A DNA stretch of 64,000 bases from Petunia secreta (Eukaryota > Streptophyta > Magnoliopsida > Solanales > Solanaceae): NCBI GenBank assembly GCA_029990175.1, contig JARKIP010000010.1, positions 47,486,001 through 47,550,000 of the forward strand, given 5' to 3'. Under the pieces are notes generated by a model. It was not told where the DNA came from, did no database searches, and saw nothing but the letters and a program-made list of their open reading frames with translations. The position numbers and the translations under genes are program-made. How positions within the stretch are numbered: position 1 is the first letter of the stretch; every line of letters starts with the position of its first letter. Shown here one piece after another: positions 22,674-33,669 of this stretch.

Positions 22674-23115
22674 ACTTGTATCATTTTTAAGCTTTCTGGA
22701 ACAATTCATGTTGTATTTTGTTTGTGTATGCTTATTAAGACAGTTTGAAATAGGCACCTCTTGGTAGTGTTAACTTATTAAGACACTTTGAAACCCACTT
22801 TTGGGTACCTTTTTGTTGTGTTATGTGATATGTGTAATCAAAGATGTAGCCACTTTCGCAACAACACGACATGAACAATATACATTTTCATAGTTATCCA
22901 TTAATAGAAGAATTTATGGCAAATAAACATGTAAAAAAATGCCTAATATTGAAGAGGAATAGTATCCATCAAAAATGTGAAAAAAATAAGTATGGAAGGC
23001 CATTTATATAAGGGGAATGAAATGTGGCCCTTTATTTACCGTTGCAAAGCCATGTCACCGTAAAAATCCATGCCTCACGCGCCCAATATTGTATGAAGAC
23101 ACGGTTTCTGCCATG

Positions 23116-23240
23116 TAAGCATTTTGTGCCTGGAGGGCACAAAAATGAATAGGTCCAGGGAGCAACGAGGTACAGGGCAGGGTTTAGGGAGCTGAGTGAC
23201 TTTTGAGGGCAAGTTTAGGGAGCTGGCAACCAATTCTGCC
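23116..23240 (-). repeat. MULE right terminal inverted repeat
   Basis: This is the inverted partner of 21286-21411 and ends CCAATTCTGCC. It differs from the left repeat at only a few places, for example CCCTC against TCCAC about 35 bases in from the end. Confidence 0.9.
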
Positions 23241-23249
23241 TTATTTTAT

Positions 23250-24344
23250 TTCATAAATAAAATAAAATAAAATAAAAAATAATTTCTATTATTTTTGTAT
23301 CATCTATTCACATGTTTCATGAGATGTTTGGCATACCAGTCTCGAAGTCAAGGAAGAAAAACAAAATGCCCCAGTTTATTCTAAACAGTGGGGCAAAAGT
23401 TTTTATCCTTTGAAAAAAAATATATCCAAAGGGGAGCGATTGTACGCAGTCACCTCATGATGCGTTTTGGAGAGCTTATGTCAAATTTTCCTTTATGATA
23501 AGTTGATGATGCCATCAAAAGAGATGTTTTTGTTGTAAATTGAATTGAAAAAAAAAAAAAAGAAGAAGAAGAGAAAAGAAAAAAAAAAGAGAAAAAAAAA
23601 AAAGAATTCTTGCCGGTGAAAACCTGAGAAGGCGCCGCAAGACAAACAGTGAGACAAAGGATTAAAGAGAGAGGCTAGTTGGCGAAAACCCGAAAGGGCG
23701 CTACTAGTCGACTTGAGAGTCACCTCAACTTGGTTATGGTTTGATATCTTCCATAGAGCAACTCTCAACAAACAAGTGGCACTGGTCGGACGAGATCACC
23801 CAAGATACATGTCATGATCATCAAGGCCGCCAGTATATTGCCAGATAAGTTTCCCTTTTTCAAAAAGACGTTTCCTATCCAAACGACTTTCGCCCTTAAG
23901 CTTTTATTCTATTTTTGTATATCTTGCCTCACCATTAATTCCTCACCCTTTCGGCGCTAACCTCATATGAGCAACAAAAGAAAATTGCAAAACTCTGTTT
24001 TTTCAAGATTTAGGGTTATATCCAGCAAGCAGGGCACACCCTAGACAATGGAAAAGTTTCAGCGAGTCATGACCAACCTTGATAATCGAAGCCCAGCACC
24101 GCATATCAGGCCGAAGGAACGACATACCAAAATTGTATCAGGAAGAGTAGATATGTTTGGGAGAAGCTTTAAGGCCTTGTTCATCCTATATTACTGTGAA
24201 GAATAGAACAAAAGTCACCAAGCTTATTTGAAAGATCAGAAACAGGATGTATCCACGATGCAGGAAGTCAGTGTGACATTTGCTATGTTGCCACCTGAAT
24301 TGGGGTAGCTGCGCCGGATATCAGACGGAACTCCATCTCCTTTT
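23250..24344 (+). other. O 3' untranslated region, second part
   Basis: No coding frame is recognised. The stretch has a purine microsatellite-like block (23548-23605, A/G-rich), the words GAAAACCTGAGAAGGCGCCGC and GCGAAAACCCGAAAGGGCGC, and ends at a tandem array. Small CCCCAGTTTATTCTAAACAG and GGGGCAAAAG words recall the TAAACTGGGGCAGAAATT segment left of the MULE. Confidence 0.55.
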
Positions 24345-25210
24345 CAAGTCAGTCTCGCTCAAAGATAGCATCATTTCCTTTCCATGTCAATATCTGCTAA
24401 AAGATAGCGATCATTTCTTTTCGTGTCGGTTTCGCTAAAAGATAGAGATAATTTCTTTTCGTGTCAGCTTCGTTAAAAGATAGCGACCACGACCTTTTTG
24501 TGTCAGTTTCGCTCAAAGATAGCGTCATTTTTCTTTTTATGTCAAGATCTGCTAAAAAATAGAGATTATTTTCTTTTCGACTCAGTTTCGCTCAAAGATA
24601 GCGTCATTTCCTGTCCATATCAAGATCTGCTAAAAGATAGCGATAATTTCCTTTTCGAGTCAGTTTCGCTCAAAGATAGCGTGATTTCCTTTCCATGCCA
24701 AGATCTTCTAAAAGATAGCGATCATTTCCTTTTTCGAGTCAATTTCGCTCAAACATAGCGTCATTTCCTTTCCACGTCAAGATCTGCTAGAAGATAGCGA
24801 TCATTTCCTTTTCAAGCCAATTTCGCTCAAAGATAGCATCATTTTCTTTCCATGTCAAAATCTGCTAAAAGATAGCGATCATTTCCTTTTCGAGTCAGTT
24901 TCGCTAAAAGATAGCGTCATTTCCTGTCCATGTCAAGATCTGCTAAAAGATAGCGATCATTTCCTTTTCAAGTCAGTTTCGCTCAAAGATAGCGTCATTT
25001 CCTTTCCATGTCAAGATCTGTTAAAAGATAGTTAGAATCAGTTTTCGCTCAAAGATAGCGTCATTTCCTTTACATGACAAGATCTGCTAAAAGACAACGA
25101 TCATGTTCTTTTCAAGTCAGTTTGCTAGAAGATAGCACTCACTTCCCCTTCAAGTCATTTCCGCTCAAAGATAGCAACCATCCCCAACTTCATGTCAAGA
25201 CCTGTTTGAA
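24345..25210 (+). repeat. 78-bp tandem array in O 3' region
   Basis: The anchor TTTCGCTCAAAGATAGCG recurs at 24586, 24664, 24743, 24821, 24899 and 24977, spacing 78-79 bp, with more worn copies on both sides (about ten in all). Each unit has two halves: CGCTCAAAGATAGCGTCATTT and CTGCTAAAAGATAGCGATCATT. The period is 26 codons, so an open frame (24498-24758) reads a repeated peptide containing VSLKDSVIS and QDLLKDSD. Variable tandem repeats in the 3' region are a known trait of Tat/Ogre elements. Confidence 0.92.
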
Positions 25211-25707
25211 ACAGATGCGACCATTTCAAGTTTCAGATAGTGCTTGCCGATACAACGGGCAATGAAGTTGTCTTTCAAGCCAAGGCTTACCTCAAGGAAG
25301 TATGAATATTTAGGCTAGGGATTGTAATTTTACATTTTTTTCTTGTATTTCCATTCCTTGTAAAGCAACGACCACCAGCAAGCAACCAGTAATCAGCAAC
25401 GACAGCCTTTCAGTGCCTAAGAGTGTCTAGTATCAGCCCCAAGTGTGTCTAGAAGAGTCTCTAGTTTGTCTTAGTGAGTCTAGAAGAGTCTAATGTTTGT
25501 TTGAATGCGGTAGTCCCAGCTACCGCACGTGAGGAACTACACTGGCCTGATTCCTTAGTCCGAGGATATGCAGGTAGCCTTGTTTAGTCAGGTTACGGTC
25601 ACCATTTTGAAAAGCGCACTTTTGACTAGACCCAAAAAAGCCAAAATTAGTTGTCGATTACTTCTTTGTCCGAAAACTCTTCGTGTTCCCGAACAAAAAG
25701 GGGCAGC
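25211..25707 (+). other. O 3' end and polypurine tract
   Basis: After the array come short GTCTAG(A)AGAGTCT repeats (about 25420-25495) and a GAGGATATGCAGGTAGCC motif (about 25562). The tract ACAAAAAGGGGCAG at about 25693-25706 directly precedes the right LTR and serves as the polypurine tract. Confidence 0.7.
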
Positions 25708-27574
25708 TGCAATCACCTAATTTTGGCACAAATGTTAAAACTACATAAAGTTTGTGGTAATTTTCATGTGATTTTTGTCTTATTATTTAGTCATTTTTTT
25801 AGTAATTAATTAGGAAGAAATGTTGAAAAAAAAATGAAGAAAAACATGACATGGGATTGCTGATGTCAATGTGATGATGTCAATCTGATGCTGTCAAAGA
25901 TGATGATGTCAAATGAGAATAACAAAAAATTGAGTCAAAGAAGTACAACAGTGATACCTTTCACATGGGTTTGTACTTTTTCTGAATAGTAAAAGGGAAG
26001 TAACATGAGTGTTGTACTTTTCTTCCCATTTCCTAGTCTATTTAAGAGGGATTTTCTTACATATTTTAGGGGGATACTCTTAAAAATCTTTAAAAAAAAT
26101 ACTCTCTACAATACAAAGGGGTTGAGAGAAAAAAATATTGGAGTGGGTAGAATAGAAAAAATAGAAAGAGAAGGAAACGAGGTCTTTCTTGGATTCTGTA
26201 TATTGCTTTGGTTGCTGTCCGTTGCTGCTGGTGTTTGGTGTACTATTGCTGTTTCTTGTTTGGGCCTAGCTTTGGTCCATTCCACTGTTGCTGTTGGGAA
26301 CTTTGCACAAAGTACTTTCCAAATTTTTTTTTTCCTTTATTTTGTAATGTATTAGATCATATGTAAAGGCTAAAGTTTGGAAATGTAGTATGTTGCAAGG
26401 TCTAGTTCAAAATAGACCTATTTTACTTGTATGCATGTTCGTTCGCTGCTGTTACCTATTAGATACGAAAAGAATAATTTGATAAAAGAAAAAGTTGAAA
26501 TTTTAGGCCACGTTATCCTATAAGAAGTAAAAATGGGCTAATTCTAAAAATTTGTTAAGAACTAGCCACTTCAAAAAATTGACAGATCTTAAAAATATTT
26601 TACTTGTGTAATAGCTAGTGAAAACTTAAATATGTTAAGAAAAATAGGCTATTGAATGCAAACAACTCAAAGAATGCTAAACTTTGGTAAAAATCTAGAA
26701 GTACGATGGCAGATGGGACATACAATGCAAAATTTCTAATTGGCACAGTTTTTGTACGTTCGGGTCCCAATAAAAAAAAAATTGTATTTAAGGCATCCAA
26801 TTAGCGAATTTGTTAACTTTAGATCTCTTATCAAATTATACAAAATAAATGGCACTTGTTAATGCGAAAAATTGTTTAAATTTTAGATAATAGAAGAAAG
26901 ACAGAGAGAACACACGCTTAGGCCAAACTAATAGGATTGAAAAGACTTACTCGAATAGGCATAACGATAAGTGTGATTTGTGGTCCGCTTATTACGCAAA
27001 AAATAAAAACAAGCTAATTCTAAATTAATTATTTTTGAAGTTAATTAAATTCTTTTAAAATAGACCAGTCCTTTGTGCGGTTGGAACTAAGCAATACATT
27101 TTATTTATTTATTATAAATCAAAATGTAAATTCATCCAGTCCTTTGTAAGACTGGAAAAGAGTGATACGTTTTAATTTTCTGAATTAAAATACAAATTTA
27201 ACCAGTCCTCTGTGAGGTTGGATAGGAATGACGCTTTTAAATTTTCTGAATCAAAGTACAAATTCAAATCAACGGCAAAAGATAACAACCATATTTTAAT
27301 TTGAAAAATGCGACAATAAAGCAACTGTGCTCGGCACAGGACTCAAGGGTTCCCAATACCTTCCCGAGAGTCAACTGAGAACCTTATCCGAATCTCTAAC
27401 GCAGACCATTAGACGAGTCAGAGGTGTTCCAAGGTACCTTTTGGTGACTTGGCACACCTTAAACTTGTCAAGTGGCGACTCTGAGCTCTCTAAATAATTT
27501 TGTATCTTTTGAACACCAGTCACAGCCTTAAAATAAATAAACGCACTTGCAGTTAAATTTTTTAGGGCGTGACA
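25708..27574 (+). repeat. 3' LTR of element O (1867 bp)
   Basis: It begins TGCAATCACC and ends GGGCGTGACA, followed by the TSD ACACT. Its last 1432 bp were copied in the tandem duplication (32230-33669). It lacks the TATA word of the left LTR and a 15-bp block near 26528. Confidence 0.93.
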
Positions 27575-28933
27575 ACACTCTTTTGCAATGTGACCATAAC
27601 CTCTACATTTGTGACACTGAATACTTGAAGCACTGGGAGAGTTGAGTTGAACTTTTCCTCCAGCTTCTCTTGGCTAGTTAACGGTCACTCCCCTCTCGAA
27701 GGGTTTCTTCGAATCTCGGATAGTGTTAGCACTTGTTGGATTCAGACTCTTCCATTCTTTACTTCGGTTCAAAGGAGTTGAAGTAGTGACTCCTCGATAT
27801 TGGTTTCCGTTATCGTCCTTAACCCATTTCTCATCTTCAATGGCAGCTTCGAACACACCTTCCAACGTGTGATATACATGTAGCCTCAATTGAGATGACA
27901 CATCTCGAGCCAAGCCATTTTTGAATCGGATGATGGCTTGCTCGTCATCTTCTTCTTGATCAAGGGCCAGTCGAATTCTTTCGAACTCATCATAATACTC
28001 TTCAACCGATTTGGACCCTTGCTTCAACTCGGAGAGCTTTCGAAGTTGATCCTGCTGATACTTGGCAATCACAAACTTAGCATCCATTGCTCTTTTTATC
28101 AGCGCCCACGTGGTGACCTCGAGATAATCATTCCTTCGTTTCAACCTTTTGTCAGCCTCCCACCTTGTTGATGCATATGCTTCGAACAAAGCAATTGCAT
28201 GTGCAGCTTTTCTCTCTTCGATCATCTCATTGGTTTCGAAGATTCGCTCCAACTTAAGCTTCCATTAAATGTATTGGTCCGGATCACTAGTTCCTTTGAA
28301 AAGTGGAATAGTGATCTTAACACTGTTCAAATTTGAACCACGAGCACCTCGGTTCAGCTCCGGATAGTCATCAGCCTCACGCTTAATATTTTAATCAACA
28401 TTTGTGCCTCGGCCTCGACCTCGGAAATTTCCACGACCTCGTTGAGCCTCCCTTCGTTGAACGAATGGTGGCTCATACTCATGTTCGCCTTCGGGAAATT
28501 CTCCATCATCGACCCGTTCATCAACGACCACAACTTGTCTTCGGGTCATTGGAAGTGGCATTCTATCACCTCGGGGAATGCCCAAGTGTTGATAACCAGC
28601 TTGGGGATTGCCCAAGTTTTGTTGTTGCACTTGGGGATTTCCCAAGTATTGTGTAGCTTCGGGATTGCCCATAGCTTCATTTCGAACAGCCTCGTCCTTC
28701 AACCATTGTTGTCGAACGAGCTCAGCAAATTGCTCAGGTTTCATCAGAGTGGAGTTTCTAAATCCAGCGCCAGACCCAGGCATGGCCACGGACCCACTCC
28801 CTTGCTCAAAGTTAGCTACTCGAGCACTCACTCCTCTTACCTCCGCACTGATGCCTTGTATCGCAGCCATGAGATCGGCAAACGACACCTCGGGCTTCTC
28901 AATGCCCTTTCCATCACCTCCATTCCCAGCCAT
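27575..28933 (-). pseudogene. G gag, duplicated copy A
   Basis: ATG at 28933 (MAGNGGDGKG). Gag makes the particle shell. The amino part is followed by LGNPQ-type repeats and an RGRGNFRGRGRG stretch. The capsid region reads NEMIEERKAAHAIALFEA, STRWEADKRLKRR, KQGSKSVEEYYDEFERIRL, and ends in a zinc knuckle CHKCRGYGHIAKEC, cut at the final Cys by the O insertion. Stops occur after GTNVD (28391-28393), after DPDQYI, and at 27674. The first is unique to this copy; copy B has CGA there. Confidence 0.9.
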
Positions 28934-28949
28934 GGTACCTGCACAAATC

Positions 28950-31426
28950 TGTCACGACCCAATTTTCGGGGCCGTAATGGCACCTAAGTGTTACATCCTT
29001 AGGCGAACCATGAATAATTAAACTGACTCATAATGATAATTTAGATAAAAATATTTCAATAAAATGTAGGTGTAGACATCCACCCGAAATACAGTGTCAA
29101 TAGAGCATCTACGAATTCTGACATCTGATATATATATATATATAATACAAGATGTAGGAAGCGTCTAAACACTAAGGTGGATCAGACGGTATGCCACCGC
29201 GAACCATGCGGTTGGCTCACCTCAAGCATAAATAGTCACAGCCTCGAACGGATCAGATAAGTCCAGCTGCCTGACTAGTAGAAGGATCTACACATTTAAA
29301 CAGTAAGTTATGAGCCAAAGCTCAGTAAGATCATCGACAGGCCCGCTAAATTACCCTTTCGGGACAAGTCTTTGATAATGCATAAGCAGATAACGGAAGT
29401 ACAATCCACACCTTTACAGTAACCCATAAACATTACATACGATAATATAATTATACAACAACACAAGCAATAATACGCGAATACATAACATGGTCAATAA
29501 TATAAAGATACATAATATAGGCAGCATATACAATATTATATTGAAACTATGGCATAAGCAATAATATAATTAACACACAGCATGGCGATGATATATCTCG
29601 CATACCACATAGGTAATGATATACCTAGCACATAGCATAAGCACACACCCTGTGCGGCTTTGTTTATAGGTCATAACGCACCACAGGCCTCTGTCCCTAT
29701 AAACAACTTTACTTATAGGTCATAACGCACCACAAGCCTCTGTCCCTATAAGTCTCCACATCTAAGTCATAATGCACCACCGGCCTCTGTCCCTAGATGG
29801 AATTTCGCTTCTAGGTCATAACGCACCACCAGCCTCTGTCCCTAGAGCATATCAACAGTACACCGGCACACAACATCGACTATGCACAAGTCACGTTTGT
29901 GCTTTCTCCTTTTTGTATAAATATAACGAGTAGTACATAATACTATCTACTAGACAATGCTAGTTAATTAAGTACTCGACATCTTACTTAGCAAGATCAA
30001 ATCTTATCTGCAAGCAAAATAGAGGTCAAGTCTCACTTACCTCAAAATCAGCTCAAGTGGCTAAGGAACGACCTCCTTTCCTAAACGATGTGCCTCTATA
30101 AGACTTCTCTCTGAGCCAAAGAAATAGTGTCGCACTCGTAAGCATGTGAGGAAAGGATTCTAAGCCCTTACGCAATTTAAGAGGCAATTTACCAAAATAC
30201 TCCCGGGTCGGACGTACCCAAAAACCCGTAAAATTTATCTTTCCGGACTCCCCATACTCCCACGAGTCCAAAAGTACCATTATTGTACATACCCGAGTCC
30301 AACTCGGTCATTTTTTCCATTTCACAAATCTAGGGTTCAAACCCTCTTTCCAAGGATCGTCACTTTGATCCTCGGATTAAAGCGTTAAAAATGGGTAAGA
30401 ATAGTTACCTTGTGTTTAGGAATGATTTTGGTGCTTCAAATTCCCCTTGGAATCACTTTTAGAATCTCAAAACATGAAAATAAAAATGAATGTCCGCCCT
30501 AGTATATATAGCAGCCCGCAGCTTTAAAGAGTTGTACCACATGCTGTCCAAATTGTACCTCACTGGATAGCTTTCAGTAAAATACCCATAACTTTTTATA
30601 GAAATGTCCAAATGATATGAGGTTGGTGGAATTAGAACAAAAACTCAAAGAGCTACAACTTTCTTGTTTTGACCTTTTCCAAATTCCTTATGGATTGATC
30701 AAAAATATCGATTTCTTTCCGGCTGAACAGTAAAAAAATAGAATTCAGCAGGTTTTTTGGCTTTGCACCAGGTCAGCCACTATTTTTGGGTCCAAACGGG
30801 ACCCTACCAAGCTCGGAATGACCCCAAATTTTGTACACAAGTCATACAAGACTTGTGTGACATGCTCGTTAAGACGAAACTCAATTCGGATCTCTAGAAC
30901 TCAAAAAGTGGGTCTCACGGGAAAGGGTCAAATTTCGACTTTCGCCAATATAGCGAATTTTAATCAAACAACCCCGGAATCCAAATTCGAAAGTTGCTAC
31001 AAGTCACAAATGACGGTAAGAACCTAACGGAACCCTCAGATCTCTTATCGGAGTTCGTTTACTCAAATCGAGCTCGAAAACCTCTTTTAACCTTTTTAAA
31101 CTTCCGCAACGGAGACTTTATCAAAAGTCCTATCAAACAAGGTCCGTTTTCACTTCTGAAGGTTGCTACAGGTCATAAATTACCATACGAATATAACGCA
31201 ACTTTCAGATTTCAAATCAAAGCTCATTTGCTCAAATCGAGCTCCGAAACTTCTTTTAGCCTTAACGAATATCCAAAACGGATGTCTTTCTCCGATACCT
31301 ATCTAACAAAGTTCGTTTTGGCTAAAAATTTTAAGACATGTCATAATGGACCTTATGGAGCTTTTGGGTTGGCCCACACGTAAATCAAGGTCCCGATTCC
31401 CGAAACGACTATTTGAGGTCATTACA
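28950..31426 (-). mobile_element. Solo LTR 'S' (2477 bp)
   Basis: The sequence begins TGTCACGACCC and ends GAGGTCATTACA on the plus strand, with TG...CA termini and a 5-bp duplication AAATC at 28945-28949 and 31427-31431. Copy B of the surrounding duplication has the uninterrupted target (ACAAATCAAAGACC, about 35039-35052). No PBS, PPT or coding region accompanies it, so it is a product of LTR-LTR recombination. On the minus strand it starts TGTAATGACC and ends GGGTCGTGACA, like the LTRs of element T, so the minus orientation is preferred. Confidence 0.92.
29661..29850. repeat. Four hairpin-forming tandem repeats in solo LTR S
   Basis: Units of 47-49 bp share a loop core CATAACGCACCAC...GCCTCTGTC. 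The arms differ but pair: GTTTATAGG/CCTATAAAC (29662-29670 with 29696-29704), ACTTATAGG/CCTATAAGT (29711-29719 with 29745-29753), CATCTAAG/CCTAGATG (29759-29766 with 29792-29799, one mismatch) and TCTAGG/CCTAGA (29810-29815 with 29841-29846). Arm changes are compensated while the loop stays fixed. Confidence 0.85.
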
Positions 31427-32231
31427 AAATCAAAGACCAGTGAAAATTTTAAGGTTAGAAATCACCTCACACACTCCCTCACCTCTTTATGGGTGGCGCT
31501 GGGGTCCACTCAATTTATATGTTCGGTTTTGGTCACTCAAGAACTTGCAGCCAATGGCTTCCTCGGGTTATCAACTTCTCTCAATTCCTTCGAGTTTGAC
31601 AAGTCACACTGTCTCCTTTTGGGAGTGAATTGATATGACTCAATGGAACGGACGCTATTTACTCTGCGCACGGGGAGTCAAAGAATGTTCTACAAAATTT
31701 GGATTTCGGTCACCCCTCGCACGAGTTCCTAAAAGCTCAAATTCGATAGTACGACCTCGAGTAGAAGAGATTACTCCAGAGATCCACTATCGTGAATTAT
31801 CGAACACAAGAAAAGTGAACCTAGGAGATTCTACCCTTCGATTCCTTCCTTTGGAATCCTTCGATCACACCCACTCTTGTATGGACAAAAGTGGTCCCTC
31901 CTTGGTACGGATAGGGTTTTACCTTATCCAATTTCCCTTTTCAAGCCGACAAAATTTTCACCTAGGGTTTTGATCTTTACACTTTACCCCTTTCTTCTTC
32001 AATGGAACGGTGAATTCTTTCACTCCGGTAGCATCAACGACAGAGAAAATCAATTCCAGAAGTTCGAGCTAATAAAACTGCACTTCGTCCGTACATTGTT
32101 ACAATGTAACAAGTTTCCGGCGTACGGACGGTGGCTCAATCACAGAAATTCAAATTTTAAGCTCAAAATTCAACCCAAACCAAACAACAACCACCAGTGT
32201 TCCTTAACAACCAACAAAACACAACTGGGGT
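31427..32231 (-). repeat. G 5' leader, duplicated copy A
   Basis: This aligns with 35038-35843 almost base for base (for example CAAAGACCAGTGAAAA, GGTGGCGCT, AGTACGACCTCGAGTAGAAG). It is leader sequence between PBS and gag, truncated at the duplication junction. Open frames here are chance frames on the opposite strand. Confidence 0.85.
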
Positions 32232-33669
32232 GAGTAGAATAGAAAAAATAGAAAGAGAAGGAAACGAGGTCTTTCTTGGAGTCTGTATATTGCTTTGGTT
32301 GTTGTCCGTTGCTGCTGGTGTTTGGTGTACTATTGTTGTTTCTTGTTTGGGCCTAGCTTTGGTCCATTCCACTGTTGCTGTTGGGAACTTTGCAGTAGTT
32401 ACTTTCCAAATTTCTTTTTCCTTTATTTTCTAATGTATTAGATCATATGCAAAGGCTAAATGTTTGGAAATGTAGTATGTTGCAAGGTCTAGTTCAAAAT
32501 AGACCTATTTTACTTGTATGCATGTTCGTTCGCTGCTGTTACCTATTAGATACGAAAAGAATATTTTGATAAAAGAAAAAGTTGAAATTTTAGGCCACGT
32601 TATCCTATAAGAAGCTGCTGAAGGTTTGGTAACAATGGGCCAATTCTAAAAATTTGTTAAGAACTAGCCACTTCAAAACATTGACAGATCTAAAAAATAT
32701 TTTACTTGTATAATAGCTAGTGAAAAATTAAATATGTTAAGAAAAATAGGCTATTGAATGCAAACAACTCAAAGAACGCTAAATTTTGGTAAAAATCTAG
32801 AAGTACAATGGATGATGGGATATACAATGAAAAATTTCTAATTGGCACAGTTTTTATACATTCTGGTCCCAACAAAAAAAAATTATTTAAGGAATCCAAT
32901 TAGCGAATTTGTTAACTTTAGATCTCTTATCAAATTATACAAAATAAATGGCATTTGGTAATGAGAAAAATTGTTTAAATTTTAGATAATAGAAGAAAGA
33001 CAGAGAGAACACACGCATAGGCAAAACTAATAGGATTGAAAAGACTTACTCGAATAGGCATAACGATAAGTGTGATTTGTGGTCCGCTTATTACGCAAAA
33101 TATAAAAACAAGCTAATTCTAAATTAATTATTTTTGAAGTTAATTAAATTCTTTTAAAATAGACCAGTCATTTGTGCGGTGGAAATAAGCAATACATTTT
33201 TATTTATTATAAATCAAACTGTAAATTCGTCCAGTCCTTTGTAAGGTTAGAAAAGAGTGATACGCTTTAATTTTCTGAATTAAAATACAAATTTAACCAG
33301 TCCTCTGTGAGGTTGGATAGGAATGACGCTTTTAAATTTTCTGAATCAAAGTACAAATTCAAATCAACGGCAAAAGATAACAACCATATTTTAATTTGAA
33401 AAATGCGACAATAAAGCAACTGTGCTCGGCACAGGACTCAAGGGTGCCCAATACCTTCCCGAGAGTCCACTGAGAACCTTACCCGAATCTCTAACGCAGA
33501 CCATTAGACGAGTCAGAGGTGTTCCAAGGTACCTTTTGGTGACTTGGCACACCTTAAACTTGTCAAGTGGCGACTCTGAGTTCTCTAAATAACTTTGTAC
33601 CTTTTGAACACCAGTCACAGCCTTAAAATAAATAAACGCACTTGCAGTTAAATTTTTTAGGGCGTGACA
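32230..33669 (+). repeat. Truncated O LTR copy in the duplication
   Basis: It corresponds to 26143-27574 of the O right LTR and ends GGGCGTGACA followed by ACACT. Its 3' end shares right-LTR-specific variants (AATAAATAAACGCAC, TTAAATTTTTTAGG). It still holds CTGCTGAAGGTTTGG, which the present right LTR has lost. So that loss came after the duplication, or gene conversion acted. Confidence 0.9.

Larger units (their letters stand above)
21286..23240 (+). mobile_element. Mutator-like element (MULE), non-autonomous, 1955 bp
   Basis: The ends GGCAGAATTGGTTGCCAGCT are inverted repeats extending about 125 bp (21286-21411 and 23116-23240) with few mismatches. A perfect 9-bp target duplication TTATTTTAT lies at 21277-21285 and 23241-23249, diagnostic of Mutator-like elements. 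It sits in the 3' untranslated region of O. The interior keeps only the first and last parts of a MULE-type gene (21907-22673); no transposase core is present, so it would need transposase in trans. Confidence 0.95.
11088..27574 (+). mobile_element. Ogre/Tat-like Ty3/gypsy retrotransposon 'O', integrase-deleted
   Basis: The element is 16.5 kb with LTRs 11088-12964 and 25708-27574, beginning TGTAATCACC or TGCAATCACC and ending GGGCGTGACA. The target duplication is ACACT (11083-11087, 27575-27579). The PBS TGGCGACTCTGCTGGGGA at 12968-12985, long leader, gag, PR, a long PR-RT spacer, RT, RNase H plus a second RNase H, and a repeat-rich 3' region fit the Ogre/Tat group. The integrase core is missing and a MULE is inserted at 21286-23240. 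It sits in the zinc-knuckle codons of G gag. Confidence 0.93.

Noticed and set aside
24345..25210. CRISPR-like array
   Set aside because: Repeats are contiguous 78-bp units without unique spacers, inside a plant retrotransposon; it is a tandem minisatellite.
26005..26355. 116-codon frame in the O LTR, partly repeated at 11500 and 32197
   Set aside because: Present in LTR copies with different ends and no known domain; low-complexity read of U3/R sequence.
28402..29021. Plus-strand frames opposite gag copies A and B (also 34474-35056)
   Set aside because: Fully antisense to well-recognised gag; mirrored in both copies because the DNA is duplicated.
30818..31633. Plus-strand frames of 69-129 codons in solo LTR S and G leader
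   Set aside because: LTR or leader sequence with no coding signature; the element strand is minus.
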